Below the pieces are notes generated by a model that saw only the letters and a program-made list of their open reading frames with translations, searched no databases and had not been told where the DNA came from. Shown here one piece after another: positions 45,107-53,760 of a DNA stretch of 64,000 bases. Every line of letters starts with the position of its first letter. The first letter of the stretch is position 1. The translations under genes and the position numbers were made by a program. The DNA is from HGM04593 sp045636545 (GTDB taxonomy: Bacteria > Bacteroidota > Bacteroidia > Bacteroidales > Bacteroidaceae): the NCBI GenBank assembly GCA_045636545.1, contig JAZTXR010000046.1, positions 9,063 to 73,062 on the forward strand. Direction: 5' to 3'.

Positions 45107-45715
45107 TTAGAATTTGCGTTTGAAGTTCTTCTTGTTGTTATTGTAGCCTCGCTTGTTGTTATTATAGTTGCGGGCACCGTTGTTCTGGTTAATCCTTATC
45201 TCCTTGTCGGCAATGTCAATGGCACCGCCGGTGTAGAATTTCAGGTCCTCTATTATTTTCCTGTCCTCGACACCGTCCTTGTTCCAGGCAATGTAGTTCT
45301 TCTTCATCTGGGTAAGGAGCAGTTCAATGAAGCAGTCCCTCTCCTCGCCCTCCTCGAGTGTCATGGCATGTGCTATCATCTCCTCTACAATACGCCCATA
45401 GTGTCTGTTCCTAATCTCGCTGTTGCGGTAGGGGATGCGCTCGGGTGCAACGTGGAACTCCTCGGGTTTAATTACCTCGCAGGGGTAGTCGATATCAAGC
45501 TTGAAATCCGACATTATCGCCAGGTGGTCCCAGAGCTTGCGCTCCTGGTCGGGCAGGTCGGGGAACATGCTGCGCATGATGCGCACGATGGTCTCGGCAC
45601 ATCTCTGGCGTTCCTCTCTGTTCTCGATGGTGAGTGCGTGGTCCACCATCTTCTGTACCGAGCGTCCGTATTCGGGTAACGGAAGCCTTTTCTGTTTGGT
45701 ATTGTATTCCATCAT
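45107..45715 (-). CDS. DUF4290 domain protein
   Basis: The 202-residue cytosolic protein is helical, with two similar halves (PEYGRSVQKMVDHALTIENREER and NRHYGRIVEEMIAHAMTLEEGEER, each part of a longer helix) and an Asn/Lys/Tyr-rich disordered tail ending KKNFKRKF. This matches the Bacteroidota family DUF4290, whose function is unknown. The internal repeat suggests gene duplication within the domain, and the basic tail could bind RNA. It is 8 bp upstream of murA in the operon. Confidence 0.85.
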   Translation of the reverse strand: MMEYNTKQKRLPLPEYGRSVQKMVDHALTIENREERQRCAETIVRIMRSMFPDLPDQERKLWDHLAIMSDFKLDIDYPCEVIKPEEFHVAPERIPYRNSEIRNRHYGRIVEEMIAHAMTLEEGEERDCFIELLLTQMKKNYIAWNKDGVEDRKIIEDLKFYTGGAIDIADKEIRINQNNGARNYNNNKRGYNNNKKNFKRKF

Positions 45716-45728
45716 AGCGGTATATCGT

Positions 45729-46436
45729 TTAACTGTTCTTCAATAGTTCCTTGGGTTTGGTTGCAATGAAGTTCTTCAGGTAGAACGGCTCGAAATAGGC
45801 TATGTCCTCGAACTGTTCATTGAACCAGGCTCTCTCGGCAAGCGGCATCATGCTCTTTGCCAGCGCATCGCGGTGTGCGGTGAGGAAGCGGGCATTGGGG
45901 TGAGTGATGATTTTGCTGCACTTCTCGGCGCCGTTGCCAAAGAAGTATATGGGCTGCTTGTCGAGCAGCTCCTTGTAGCTTTCCTCGGTCACCACCTCGG
46001 CGTGTGTGGGTCTGACAACGCCCAATGCGCGGTCATAGATTGTCGCATAGACCTCGTTGCGGCGTGCATCTATCATGGGGCACAGCAACGCATTCTCTTC
46101 AATCTCTTCGCGAAGCAGCACGGGTACGCTCATCACGGCAGTCGTGGGTATTGCAATGAGCGGGATGTTGCGGCCATAGCACACGCCCTTTGCCGTGGAC
46201 GATGCAATGCGCAGGCTTGTGTAGGAGCCGGGACCGCTGCTCAATGCCACGGCGTTGATTTGTGCACCCTGTTCGTCGGCGGTCTTCAAAGCCTCCTCCA
46301 CAAACGGAGCAAGCACCTTTGCGTGCGACATCTCCTCGCGGTTGATCCTCTCAAAAAACACGTGGCCGTCCTGGCTCAATGCTACCGAACAGGTTCCTGC
46401 CGATGCCTCGATGTGTAGTATTATCGTTGTTCTCAT
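45729..46436 (-). CDS. tsaB: tRNA threonylcarbamoyladenosine modification protein TsaB
   Basis: TsaB supports TsaD in making t6A37 in tRNA. The 235-residue protein has the ASKHA start (ILHIEASAGTCSVALSQDG) and the TsaB signature LSSGPGSYTSLRIASSTAKG. It is the first gene of the long minus-strand operon, with a good promoter about 60 bp upstream. Confidence 0.93.
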   Translation of the reverse strand: MRTTIILHIEASAGTCSVALSQDGHVFFERINREEMSHAKVLAPFVEEALKTADEQGAQINAVALSSGPGSYTSLRIASSTAKGVCYGRNIPLIAIPTTAVMSVPVLLREEIEENALLCPMIDARRNEVYATIYDRALGVVRPTHAEVVTEESYKELLDKQPIYFFGNGAEKCSKIITHPNARFLTAHRDALAKSMMPLAERAWFNEQFEDIAYFEPFYLKNFIATKPKELLKNS

Positions 46437-46493
46437 AACTCTTCAGTTTTTCTCTGTTTTCCGCAAAATTGGCGCGGATTAGGTAATTAGATG

Positions 46494-46525
46494 CAAAAAT
46501 ACAAATTAATTGTCATTATTGCCAA
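46494..46525 (-). promoter_or_regulatory. Promoter of the tsaB-murA-dxr-rseP operon
   Basis: On the minus strand TTG (46525-46523), a 21-bp spacer and TATTTTTG (46501-46494) match the Bacteroidota consensus. The leader to the tsaB ATG (46436) is about 50 nt. Confidence 0.55.
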
Positions 46526-46605
46526 TAAATAATATTTTTTAAATAAGTTTAGCGCGTGTGGGGCAAAAAACGGTCTTTCGGGGGCGCATATTCCGATTAT
46601 TTGAT

Positions 46606-46613
46606 TAATTTTG
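46606..46613 (+). promoter_or_regulatory. -7 element for yicC
   Basis: TAATTTTG fits TAnnTTTG and is flanked by TTTGA (46600-46604) and TCAAA (46614-46618), a short inverted repeat around the box. It supports the start at 46677 rather than an earlier ATG at 46611, which overlaps the box. Confidence 0.4.
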
Positions 46614-46676
46614 TCAAAATTGAATGTTTTTAATTATGCAGGGCGCGTGCCGTTTTGCAATAAATTGATAGAAGAT

Positions 46677-47552
46677 ATGATATATTCAATGACAGGTTAT
46701 GGAAAATCCGTGACCATTTTCAATGATAGGAAGATTTGTGTGGAGATACGCTCGCTCAATGGCAAGGCCATGGATTTGTCGACCCGCATTGCGCCGCAGT
46801 TCAAAGGGCGCGAGATGGAGATACGCACCCTGCTGACGGGTGTGCTTGAGCGTGGAAAGGTCGATTTCGCGTTGTGGGTAGAGCAGGGCGAGAAGGCCGA
46901 TATGCCATCAATAAACCAGGCTGTAGTGCAGGGCTATGTCGAGCAGATGACCGAACTGTCAAAGAATACCGGCCTGCCTATGCCGCAGAATCTTTTCGAG
47001 GTGCTTGTGCGCCTGCCCGAGGTCATTGCCCGCAAGGAGGTGTATGAGGTTACCGACGAGGAGTGGGCGGTGGTGCTCGATGGCGTGAAGGCTGCGCTTG
47101 CCGACCTGGTGGCGTTCCGCAAACAGGAGGGTGAGGCGCTGGCGGCCAAGTTCAAGAGCAAGATTTCCAACATATCGCAGCTGCTGGCATCGGTGGAGCC
47201 TTTTGAAAAGGAGCGCGTGGAGAAAATCCGTGCCCGCATAGAGGAGTCGCTCACAAAGCTTGCGGGTGTAGACTATGACCGCAACCGCCTTGAGCAGGAA
47301 CTGATTTTCTATATTGAAAAACTCGACGTGAACGAGGAGAAACAGCGCCTTGCGAACCATCTGCAATATTTCCTTGAGACAATGGACGATGAGCAGGGAC
47401 AGGGTAAGAAGCTCGGTTTCATAGCACAGGAGATGGGGCGTGAAATCAATACTCTCGGCAGCAAGAGCAACCACGCCGAGATGCAGAAGATTGTGGTCCG
47501 CATGAAGGACGAGCTTGAGCAGATAAAGGAGCAGGTATTGAATGTAATGTAA
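46677..47552 (+). CDS. yicC: YicC-family endoribonuclease
   Basis: The 291-residue protein begins with the family hallmark MIYSMTGYGKS and ends with the DUF1732 core (LGFIAQEMGREINTLGSKSNHAEMQKIVVRMKDELEQIKEQVLNV, here in parts: QEMGREINTLGSK, then IVVRMKDELEQIKEQ). YicC in E. coli is a metal-dependent endoribonuclease affecting small RNA stability. Gmk follows after 6 bp, a widely conserved pairing. Confidence 0.93.
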   Translation: MIYSMTGYGKSVTIFNDRKICVEIRSLNGKAMDLSTRIAPQFKGREMEIRTLLTGVLERGKVDFALWVEQGEKADMPSINQAVVQGYVEQMTELSKNTGLPMPQNLFEVLVRLPEVIARKEVYEVTDEEWAVVLDGVKAALADLVAFRKQEGEALAAKFKSKISNISQLLASVEPFEKERVEKIRARIEESLTKLAGVDYDRNRLEQELIFYIEKLDVNEEKQRLANHLQYFLETMDDEQGQGKKLGFIAQEMGREINTLGSKSNHAEMQKIVVRMKDELEQIKEQVLNVM

Positions 47553-47558
47553 ATAATT

Positions 47559-48125
47559 ATGAATAAAGGTAAGGTCGTTATTTTTTCGGCACCGTCGGGC
47601 TCGGGAAAGTCTACGCTGGTGCATTTTCTCATGAAGCAGGATTCCTCTTTCGGCTTTTCGGTGTCGGCGACGAGCCGCCCGCCGCGTGGCGAGGAGAAAC
47701 ACGGTGTCGACTACTACTTCTTCACTGCCGACGAGTTCAGGGCACGCATTGCCGCCGATGAGTTCGTGGAGTATGAAGAGGTCTACCCCGGCCGTTTCTA
47801 TGGCACGCTGAAATCGCAGGTAGAGCAGCAACTCGAACGGCAGAACATCCTTTTTGACGTTGATGTCAAGGGGGGCTGCAGCCTCAAGCGCTACTATGGC
47901 GAGCGAGCGCTCTTCATCTTTGTACAGGCTCCGTCGGTGGATATCCTGCGCGAACGCCTTGTCAGTCGTGGCGATACCTCAATGGAGGAGATTGAAAAGC
48001 GTGTGGGCAAGGCCGAGTATGAGATGACATTCGCCAAGTTCGCCGACAGGGTGATTGTCAATGACGACCTCGAAAAGGCAAAGCAGAATTTGATGGACAT
48101 TGTCAATAAATTTCTGAATGAATAA
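47559..48125 (+). CDS. gmk: Guanylate kinase
   Basis: Gmk phosphorylates GMP. The 188-residue protein has the P-loop FSAPSGSGKST, the GMP-binding SATSRPPRGEEKHGVDYYF and the lid region. Its last 8 bp overlap nadD. It forms a yicC-gmk-nadD operon. Confidence 0.97.
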   Translation: MNKGKVVIFSAPSGSGKSTLVHFLMKQDSSFGFSVSATSRPPRGEEKHGVDYYFFTADEFRARIAADEFVEYEEVYPGRFYGTLKSQVEQQLERQNILFDVDVKGGCSLKRYYGERALFIFVQAPSVDILRERLVSRGDTSMEEIEKRVGKAEYEMTFAKFADRVIVNDDLEKAKQNLMDIVNKFLNE

Positions 48126-48696
48126 ACGGTGTGTGGCTATTTTTGGCGGCAGCTTCGACCCCATACATAACGGGCATCTTGCCCTTGCGGGTGAGGTGCT
48201 TGGGCGTGGTCTTGCTACCGAGGTGTGGTTTATGGTGACGCCGCAGAATCCTCATAAACAGGGGAGTGCTTTGAGTGACGAGCAACTGCGCCTGCGGATG
48301 GTGCAGCTTGCCGTTGAAGGTAGACATGGGATGAAAGCCTGTGATTTTGAGTTCGCTCTTCCCCGTCCTTCGTACACGCTGCACACTCTCAACGCACTTG
48401 TTCAGGCATTCCCTGACAAGAGATTTTCTTTGCTCATCGGTGCTGACAACTGGGAAAAGTTTGACCGCTGGTACAAAGGTGACGAGATTATCTCCCGCCA
48501 CAATGTCATTGTCTATCCCCGCGGCAATGAAACTGAACCGCCATTGCCTCAGGGTGTGCAGTGGTTGCCGGCAAAGTTGTATGATGTGAGCTCCACAATG
48601 GTGCGTGCCGCGGTAAGAGACGGCAAGGGTGTGGCAGACTTTGTGCCACAGCCTGTTGCCCGGTTTATAAAAGATAATAAAATGTACGAGAAATGA
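48118..48696 (+). CDS. nadD: Nicotinate-nucleotide adenylyltransferase NadD
   Basis: NadD makes deamido-NAD from NaMN and ATP. The 192-residue protein has the nucleotidyltransferase motif GGSFDPIHNGHLALA and the C-terminal VSSTMVRAAVRDGKGV (ISSTxxR motif). NAD kinase is also in this window. It overlaps gmk by 8 bp and the MORN gene by 4 bp. Confidence 0.95.
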   Translation: MNKRCVAIFGGSFDPIHNGHLALAGEVLGRGLATEVWFMVTPQNPHKQGSALSDEQLRLRMVQLAVEGRHGMKACDFEFALPRPSYTLHTLNALVQAFPDKRFSLLIGADNWEKFDRWYKGDEIISRHNVIVYPRGNETEPPLPQGVQWLPAKLYDVSSTMVRAAVRDGKGVADFVPQPVARFIKDNKMYEK

Positions 48697-49337
48697 GAAA
48701 TACTCTTTTGGCACTGATGCTTCTTCTTGCCCTGCCGGTTGTTGCGCAGGAAGAGGTAAAACTCTATGACGAAATGTGCGACCCCTTGCAGGCCGTCTTC
48801 TGTGACTACACAAGGGAACATTCGCAGACAAGCTATATATCCAATGCTGCCGGTGAGTACATCGGTACGCTCATTGATTATAAGTTCTATGGTTGGGGGC
48901 TTTTTCTTTCATCTGCCGGCATGCAGTCCTATGGTCAATATCGCGGTGGCAAGCTACTTTTCGGTCTGCTTATAAACAATGAGGTTGTCCGTGTGGGCAG
49001 TGATGAACACTATGTCATGTATGACCTTGAGACTGGTGAAATTATTCGTCTGCATACTAGAGAGGGTGATGTGCCGCTGGAGTTCCCGCTAACGGCATCG
49101 CCCGATGGTGAACCGTCGCCTTATATGTTCAAGAAGGAAACATACAAGAACGGCGATGTCTATTTCGGTGAGTTCTACAACGGTCGCCGTCACGGATACG
49201 GCGTCTATCAGTGGGCGAACGGCGATTTGTGGTATGGCAACTACCGCGGTGGATACCGCGATGGTTATGGCATGCTTGTGAAGCCCGACCGCCATGTCTA
49301 TTATGGCAAATGGGTGGGTGATACAAAAGTTGAATGA
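48693..49337 (+). CDS. Exported MORN-repeat protein
   Basis: The 214-residue protein has a signal peptide (MRNTLLALMLLLALPVVAQ) and at least three MORN-type repeats near the C-terminal end (YKNGDVYFGEFYNGRRHGYG, YQWANGDLWYGNYRGGYRDG, HVYYGKWVGD), with a weaker one around GYISNAAGEYIGTLIDYKFYGWG-like residues 45-67. MORN repeats form an elongated beta-sheet and often bind lipids or proteins. The ATGA overlap with nadD suggests co-transcription. The role is unknown. Confidence 0.8.
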   Translation: MRNTLLALMLLLALPVVAQEEVKLYDEMCDPLQAVFCDYTREHSQTSYISNAAGEYIGTLIDYKFYGWGLFLSSAGMQSYGQYRGGKLLFGLLINNEVVRVGSDEHYVMYDLETGEIIRLHTREGDVPLEFPLTASPDGEPSPYMFKKETYKNGDVYFGEFYNGRRHGYGVYQWANGDLWYGNYRGGYRDGYGMLVKPDRHVYYGKWVGDTKVE

Positions 49338-49362
49338 TAAATAATTTTTAATGGATATTTTT

Positions 49363-50649
49363 ATGAGAAAAAGGATTTTGAAATTGGTTTTGGCGGCTAT
49401 TCTGCTTTCTGTTATGCCGACGGTCGCACAGGATGAGAGTGTTGTCACTTTGGCTGGTAATGCTTATGTAACTGCAACTTCAGAGGGTGCCGACTCCAAG
49501 AACGTCTTTATCGACGAACAGAATTGTGCCTTGCGTAATTGGGACAGCAAGGAGGATGTGGTGAGTTTCTACTTCAAGGCGGAAAAGAGCGGCAAGATGA
49601 ATGTTGCGCTTCAGGCGAAGGGTCACTCACGCATAGAGGTGTCAATCTTGGGCAAAAAGAAAAAAGTAAAACTCGACAGCGGTGAATTGTCGCGCGTGGA
49701 GCTTGGTACATTCAAGGTCAAGGCCCCCGGCTATGTAAAAATGGATGTCCGTGGCTTGAAGATAGACAACGGTGCGGATTTCGGTAACGTCTCGGCTGTT
49801 CTTGTGGGCGGTGATGTGGCTCCTGTGGTTTGTGTCGCTCCCGATTTCAGCACTCATTTCGGCCGTCGTGGTCCATCGGTTCACATGGGTTATGCTCTCC
49901 CCAAGGAGGATATCGAATGGTTCTACAACGAGGTTGTAGTGCCCGAGGAGGGTGATATTCCCAGCAGCTATTACATGGCTTGCGGCTTCGGGCAGGGCTA
50001 TTTTGGAATGCAGAACAATACTCCTTACCCAAGAAGAGTGCTCTTCTCGGTGTGGAGTCCTTTTGAAACAGACAATCCTGCAGAAATTCCCGATTCTTTG
50101 CGGGTGCAACTCGTCAAAAAAGGAGAAAATGTGACGATAAATGATTTTGGAAACGAGGGTTCCGGCGGCCAAAGTTTCATGCACTATGACTGGAAACCGG
50201 GTGAGCGTTGCCGTTTCCTTATGGGAGTGAAGCCCGACGGTGATAACAGTACGGTTTATACAGCCTACTTCTACGATAACCATCAGAACAAATGGGTGCT
50301 TGTGGCATCGTGGCGTCGTCCAAAAATCTCAACCTGGTATACAAACGCACACTCATTCCTTGAGAACTTCAACCCTGTGATGGGTTACATTAACCGCAAG
50401 GCATACTATTGCAACCAGTGGGCACGTACAGCCGATGGCCGCTGGATTCCTGTGTCACGCGGTCGTTTCACTTGCGATACGACAGGTCACCTCAGACACC
50501 GTCTCGACTACACCGGTGGTGTTGAGGGCGAGGGCTTCTTCCTCTCAATGGGCGGTTTCTTTGATGACTTCATGACATCGGGCACTTGGTTTGAGCGTGA
50601 AGGCAATGTATCAGAGGCTCCGGATATTGATTTTTCAACACTTGAATAA
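49363..50649 (+). CDS. Exported DUF5077/DUF3472 protein
   Basis: The start at 49363 gives the signal peptide MRKRILKLVLAAILLSVMPTVAQ; an ATG 12 bp earlier is possible. The 428-residue protein has an N-terminal beta-sandwich (DUF5077-like, about 30-160) followed by a DUF3472 domain (about 165-420) with MACGFGQGYFGMQNN, VLFSVWSPFETDNP and GGFFDDFM. Bacteroidota DUF3472 proteins are usually exported and found with carbohydrate-active enzymes; their activity is not known. The GH109-like gene is the next one downstream, with its own promoter. Confidence 0.85.
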   Translation: MRKRILKLVLAAILLSVMPTVAQDESVVTLAGNAYVTATSEGADSKNVFIDEQNCALRNWDSKEDVVSFYFKAEKSGKMNVALQAKGHSRIEVSILGKKKKVKLDSGELSRVELGTFKVKAPGYVKMDVRGLKIDNGADFGNVSAVLVGGDVAPVVCVAPDFSTHFGRRGPSVHMGYALPKEDIEWFYNEVVVPEEGDIPSSYYMACGFGQGYFGMQNNTPYPRRVLFSVWSPFETDNPAEIPDSLRVQLVKKGENVTINDFGNEGSGGQSFMHYDWKPGERCRFLMGVKPDGDNSTVYTAYFYDNHQNKWVLVASWRRPKISTWYTNAHSFLENFNPVMGYINRKAYYCNQWARTADGRWIPVSRGRFTCDTTGHLRHRLDYTGGVEGEGFFLSMGGFFDDFMTSGTWFEREGNVSEAPDIDFSTLE

Positions 50650-50711
50650 GGCTTGTTTTTGCATGTTGGGGCTATGGGCAGCTTGCTGTTATCCAAAAAA
50701 AGCCCCGAATA

Positions 50712-50743
50712 TTTGTGAAATAATATTATTGTGACTATTTTTG
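50712..50743 (+). promoter_or_regulatory. Promoter of the GH109-like gene
   Basis: TTTG (50712-50715), a 20-bp spacer and TATTTTTG (50736-50743) fit the Bacteroidota consensus exactly. Transcription would start near 50748, leaving a leader of about 97 nt. Confidence 0.65.
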
Positions 50744-50750
50744 TAGTCAC
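50731..50750. promoter_or_regulatory. Candidate operator: perfect inverted repeat across the -7 box
   Basis: GTGACTA (50731-50737), a 6-nt gap and TAGTCAC (50744-50750) are perfect reverse complements, and the -7 box lies inside. The layout suits a dimeric repressor blocking the polymerase. A CATGTTGGGG direct repeat (50662-50671 and 50767-50776) also brackets the region. Confidence 0.5.
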
Positions 50751-50844
50751 TGAATCAGCGTTGTGTCATGTTGGGGTATTCTCGCGACAAATGGAATGAT
50801 AAAGACAAAACACAATCAATATTAATTATTAATTAACTGTAATT

Positions 50845-52518
50845 ATGAATTTGAAGAAATTTTTTGGTGCAGCCCTTGTTGCTGTAATGGCATTCGCCGC
50901 TACAACATCACAGGCTCAGTCTCTTTCTCCCTCTACAAAATGGCATTGGGATAAAGGTACTATCGTAGTTGAGACTCCGGAGCGCCCTGCAGGTCAGGAG
51001 CACGTTCTTAATCTTGCTGTTGCTCCAATCAAGACAGTTCGCGTAGCGTTCGTTGGTCTTGGTATGCGTGGTGACGGTGCAGTTATCCGTTTCTGCCGTA
51101 TTCCGGGTGTTGAAATCGTTGCTCTTTGCGACTATGAGTATGAGCGCGCCGAGGAGTGCAACAAGTTCTTGCGCGAGCAGGGCTTGATGCCTGCCGACAT
51201 CTACAGCGGTGCCGATGGTTACAAGGCTCTCTGTGAGCGCCCCGACATTGACCTCGTTTACGTAGCTGCCGACTGGAACCACCACTATCCTATTGCAAAG
51301 TATGCAATGGAGAACGGCAAGCACACAGCAATCGAGGTGCCTTCTGCTATGAACCTCGAGCAGTGCTGGAGCCTTATCAACCTCTCTGAGCAGACACGTC
51401 TTCACTGCTTCATCCTCGAGAACTGCTGCTATGACGACTATGAGATGAATGCTTTGAATATGGCTCAGGATGGCGTGTTCGGTGAGATTATCCGCGCCGA
51501 GGGTGCTTACATCCACAGCCTCGAGTGGTTCTGGGATGCATACTGGAAGGATCCTGCCGACAACGACGTTGACAACCTCCACTGGCGTCTGAAGTATAAC
51601 AAGGAGAACCGTGGCGACCTCTACGCAACTCACGGCCTTGGCCCCGTTGCACAGTGCATGAACATTCACCGTGGCGACCGTTTCACAACATTGGTGGCTA
51701 TGGATACAGATCCTTTCTTCGGTAAGGAGCTTGTAAAGGAGAAGACCGGCAAGGAGTGCAAGGAGTTCCGCAATGGTGACCACACAACAACTCTTATGCG
51801 CACAGCAAAGGGTAAGGTTGTTGAAATCCAGCACAACGTTATGACTCCACAGCCCTACAACCGTTTGTTCAAGCTTACAGGTACAAAGGGTTACGCTACA
51901 AAGTATCCCGAGCAGAAGCTTGCTCTTTCAGGTGAGGCTCTCAAGGGCACAGGTGCTCCTCAGGTTGATAACTTGAACGCTCACGGTTTCATGAGCGACG
52001 AGCAGAAGGATGCCATGATGGCAAAGTACTACCACCCAATCCTCAAGAAGTATGTAGAGAAGGGTCGCGACCTCGGTCACGGTGGTATGGACTTCGTTAT
52101 GGACTCACGTCTTGTTTACTGTCTGCAGAACGGTTTGCCACTCGATATGGACGTATATGACATGGCAGAGTGGTGCTGCTTGGCAGAGCTCGGTACATTG
52201 TCAATGGACAACAACTGCGCTGCCGTTACATTCCCCGACTTTACACGTGGTCACTGGAATGAAGTAAAGGGTTACAGCCACGCGTTCGCAGCTCCCGAGG
52301 CAGAGGCTGCAACAGAGGCTGAGGCAGAGGCTTACTCTGCAGCACAGAAGAAGGTGACTGCACAGAAGAACCTTTGGACTCTCTACGATGCGGTTAAGGC
52401 TGCAAAGGCTGCCGGCAATGCAAAGGCTGAGGCTGCTGCGCAGAAGAAGCTCGATGCTGCAAAGGTTTCTGCAAAGAAGGCTATTGCTAAGGAGTTGAAA
52501 AAGACTGCCAAGAAGTAA
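50845..52518 (+). CDS. Exported Gfo/Idh/MocA protein, GH109-like, with Lys/Ala-rich tail
   Basis: The 557-residue protein has a signal peptide (about 1-24), an NAD-binding Rossmann domain (VAFVGLGMRGDG, 71-76; then EVPSAMN) and a C-terminal oxidoreductase domain with LENCCYDDYEM and LYATHGLGPVAQ. These motifs match NAD-dependent GH109 alpha-N-acetylgalactosaminidases, which act on host glycans by an oxidation-elimination mechanism. From about residue 482 it has an extra tail rich in Glu/Ala then Lys/Ala (16 Lys in the last 57 residues), not part of the usual family. The gene has a strong promoter and terminator and many preferred codons, suggesting high expression. Confidence 0.85.
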   Translation: MNLKKFFGAALVAVMAFAATTSQAQSLSPSTKWHWDKGTIVVETPERPAGQEHVLNLAVAPIKTVRVAFVGLGMRGDGAVIRFCRIPGVEIVALCDYEYERAEECNKFLREQGLMPADIYSGADGYKALCERPDIDLVYVAADWNHHYPIAKYAMENGKHTAIEVPSAMNLEQCWSLINLSEQTRLHCFILENCCYDDYEMNALNMAQDGVFGEIIRAEGAYIHSLEWFWDAYWKDPADNDVDNLHWRLKYNKENRGDLYATHGLGPVAQCMNIHRGDRFTTLVAMDTDPFFGKELVKEKTGKECKEFRNGDHTTTLMRTAKGKVVEIQHNVMTPQPYNRLFKLTGTKGYATKYPEQKLALSGEALKGTGAPQVDNLNAHGFMSDEQKDAMMAKYYHPILKKYVEKGRDLGHGGMDFVMDSRLVYCLQNGLPLDMDVYDMAEWCCLAELGTLSMDNNCAAVTFPDFTRGHWNEVKGYSHAFAAPEAEAATEAEAEAYSAAQKKVTAQKNLWTLYDAVKAAKAAGNAKAEAAAQKKLDAAKVSAKKAIAKELKKTAKK

Positions 52519-52540
52519 GCATTACTGATTGCTATTATAC

Positions 52541-52574
52541 GCGAGGCATCCTTTACGGGGTGCCTCGCTTTTTT
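52541..52574 (+). terminator. Terminator of the GH109-like gene
   Basis: GCGAGGCA pairs with TGCCTCGC (52541-52548 with 52561-52568), extended by a G-T and two C-G pairs, with a short loop and six T residues. It is a classic intrinsic terminator. Confidence 0.92.
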
Positions 52575-52680
52575 GTTACAAAAAAACAGCAGAAAGGTTG
52601 GTTTTGTTTGAAAAATGATAAAAAATTATTGCTGTTTGATGTGTTTTTGTTAAAAGTATAGGAAAATGAAAGTTTATTTG

Positions 52681-52688
52681 TATATTTG
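52681..52688 (+). promoter_or_regulatory. -7 element for the aromatic cluster
   Basis: TATATTTG is an exact TAnnTTTG match in an AT-rich region, 46 bp before the DAHP synthase ATG. No clear -33 TTTG at the right spacing and no obvious leader peptide rich in aromatic residues was found. Confidence 0.5.
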
Positions 52689-52734
52689 CATTTCGCATAA
52701 TTATATATAATAACGTAAATAAACTATAATAACC

Positions 52735-53748
52735 ATGATAGCAGTACTTAAAAACGGAGTTACAAAGGCTCAGCGCGACAACCTCATTCATTGGCTTGAG
52801 TCGCAGAACGTGAGGGTTCACGTTTCAGAAGGCGAGATGCAGACAGTGCTCGGCCTCATTGGCGATACCCGCAAGATTGACATGGACCTGCTTGCAGGCC
52901 TTGAGATAATAGACCGTGTTACACGCATAACCGACCCCTTCAAGAGTGCGAACCGTAGTTTTCACCCCGATGACACTGTGGTTGTGGCCGGCAGCGGCGA
53001 GAACCAGGTGAAGATTGGTGGCGGCAATTTTGCCATTATGGCAGGTCCTTGCTCGGTCGAGAGCGAGGAGCAGATTCTGGCCGTGGCCCATGCAGTGAAG
53101 GCATCGGGTGCCAACATTCTGCGCGGTGGCGCATTCAAGCCACGCACATCGCCTTACGATTTCCAGGGTCTGCGTGCCGAGGGTCTGCAACTGCTGTTGA
53201 AGGCTCGCGAGGCAACGGGGCTTCCCATTGTAACCGAGATTATGAGCGCAGCGCACCTTGACCTCTTTGCCGATGTCGACATCATTCAGGTGGGCGCACG
53301 CAACATGCAGAACTTCGAGCTGTTGAAGGAGCTTGGCCGTTCGGACAAGCCTATCCTTTTGAAGCGTGGTATGTCGGCAACCCTCAAGGAACTTCTAATG
53401 AGTGCCGAGTATATCATGTCCGAGGGTAACGAGCAGGTGATTCTGTGCGAGCGTGGTATCCGCAGCTATGACAACTACACCCGCAATGTGCTTGACCTTG
53501 CGGCCGTTCCAGTGCTCAAGGAGCTTACTCACCTTCCTATTGTCGTTGACCCAAGCCACGCCACTGGCGTGTCGCGCCTTGTACGTCCAATGGCCTGCGC
53601 TGCGACAGCAGCCGGTGCCGACGGTCTCATCATCGAGGTTCACAATAACCCGGTGTGTGCGTTGTGCGACGGTGCACAGTCACTCACACCCGAGCAGTTC
53701 GACGAGGTTGCACAGCGCGTAAACGAGATACGCAGCATAATGCATTGA
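52735..53748 (+). CDS. aroF: 3-deoxy-7-phosphoheptulonate synthase (DAHP synthase, type I-beta)
   Basis: The enzyme condenses PEP and erythrose 4-phosphate, opening the shikimate pathway. The 337-residue protein has an N-terminal ferredoxin-like regulatory domain (about 1-70), as in the Thermotoga enzyme, then the TIM barrel with AGPCSVESEEQ, RGGAFKPRTSPY, ILLKRGMSATLKE and VVDPSHATG. The N-terminal domain suggests feedback control by Tyr or Phe. It is the first gene of an aromatic cluster; tyrA follows at once. Confidence 0.95.
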   Translation: MIAVLKNGVTKAQRDNLIHWLESQNVRVHVSEGEMQTVLGLIGDTRKIDMDLLAGLEIIDRVTRITDPFKSANRSFHPDDTVVVAGSGENQVKIGGGNFAIMAGPCSVESEEQILAVAHAVKASGANILRGGAFKPRTSPYDFQGLRAEGLQLLLKAREATGLPIVTEIMSAAHLDLFADVDIIQVGARNMQNFELLKELGRSDKPILLKRGMSATLKELLMSAEYIMSEGNEQVILCERGIRSYDNYTRNVLDLAAVPVLKELTHLPIVVDPSHATGVSRLVRPMACAATAAGADGLIIEVHNNPVCALCDGAQSLTPEQFDEVAQRVNEIRSIMH

Positions 53749-53760
53749 TAAGTGGCGCGT

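Noticed and set aside
50665..50706. A possible terminator (GGGGCT...AGCCCC) after the DUF3472 gene
   Set aside because: The stem is only 6 bp with a 27-nt loop and no T run follows, so it is too weak to annotate.
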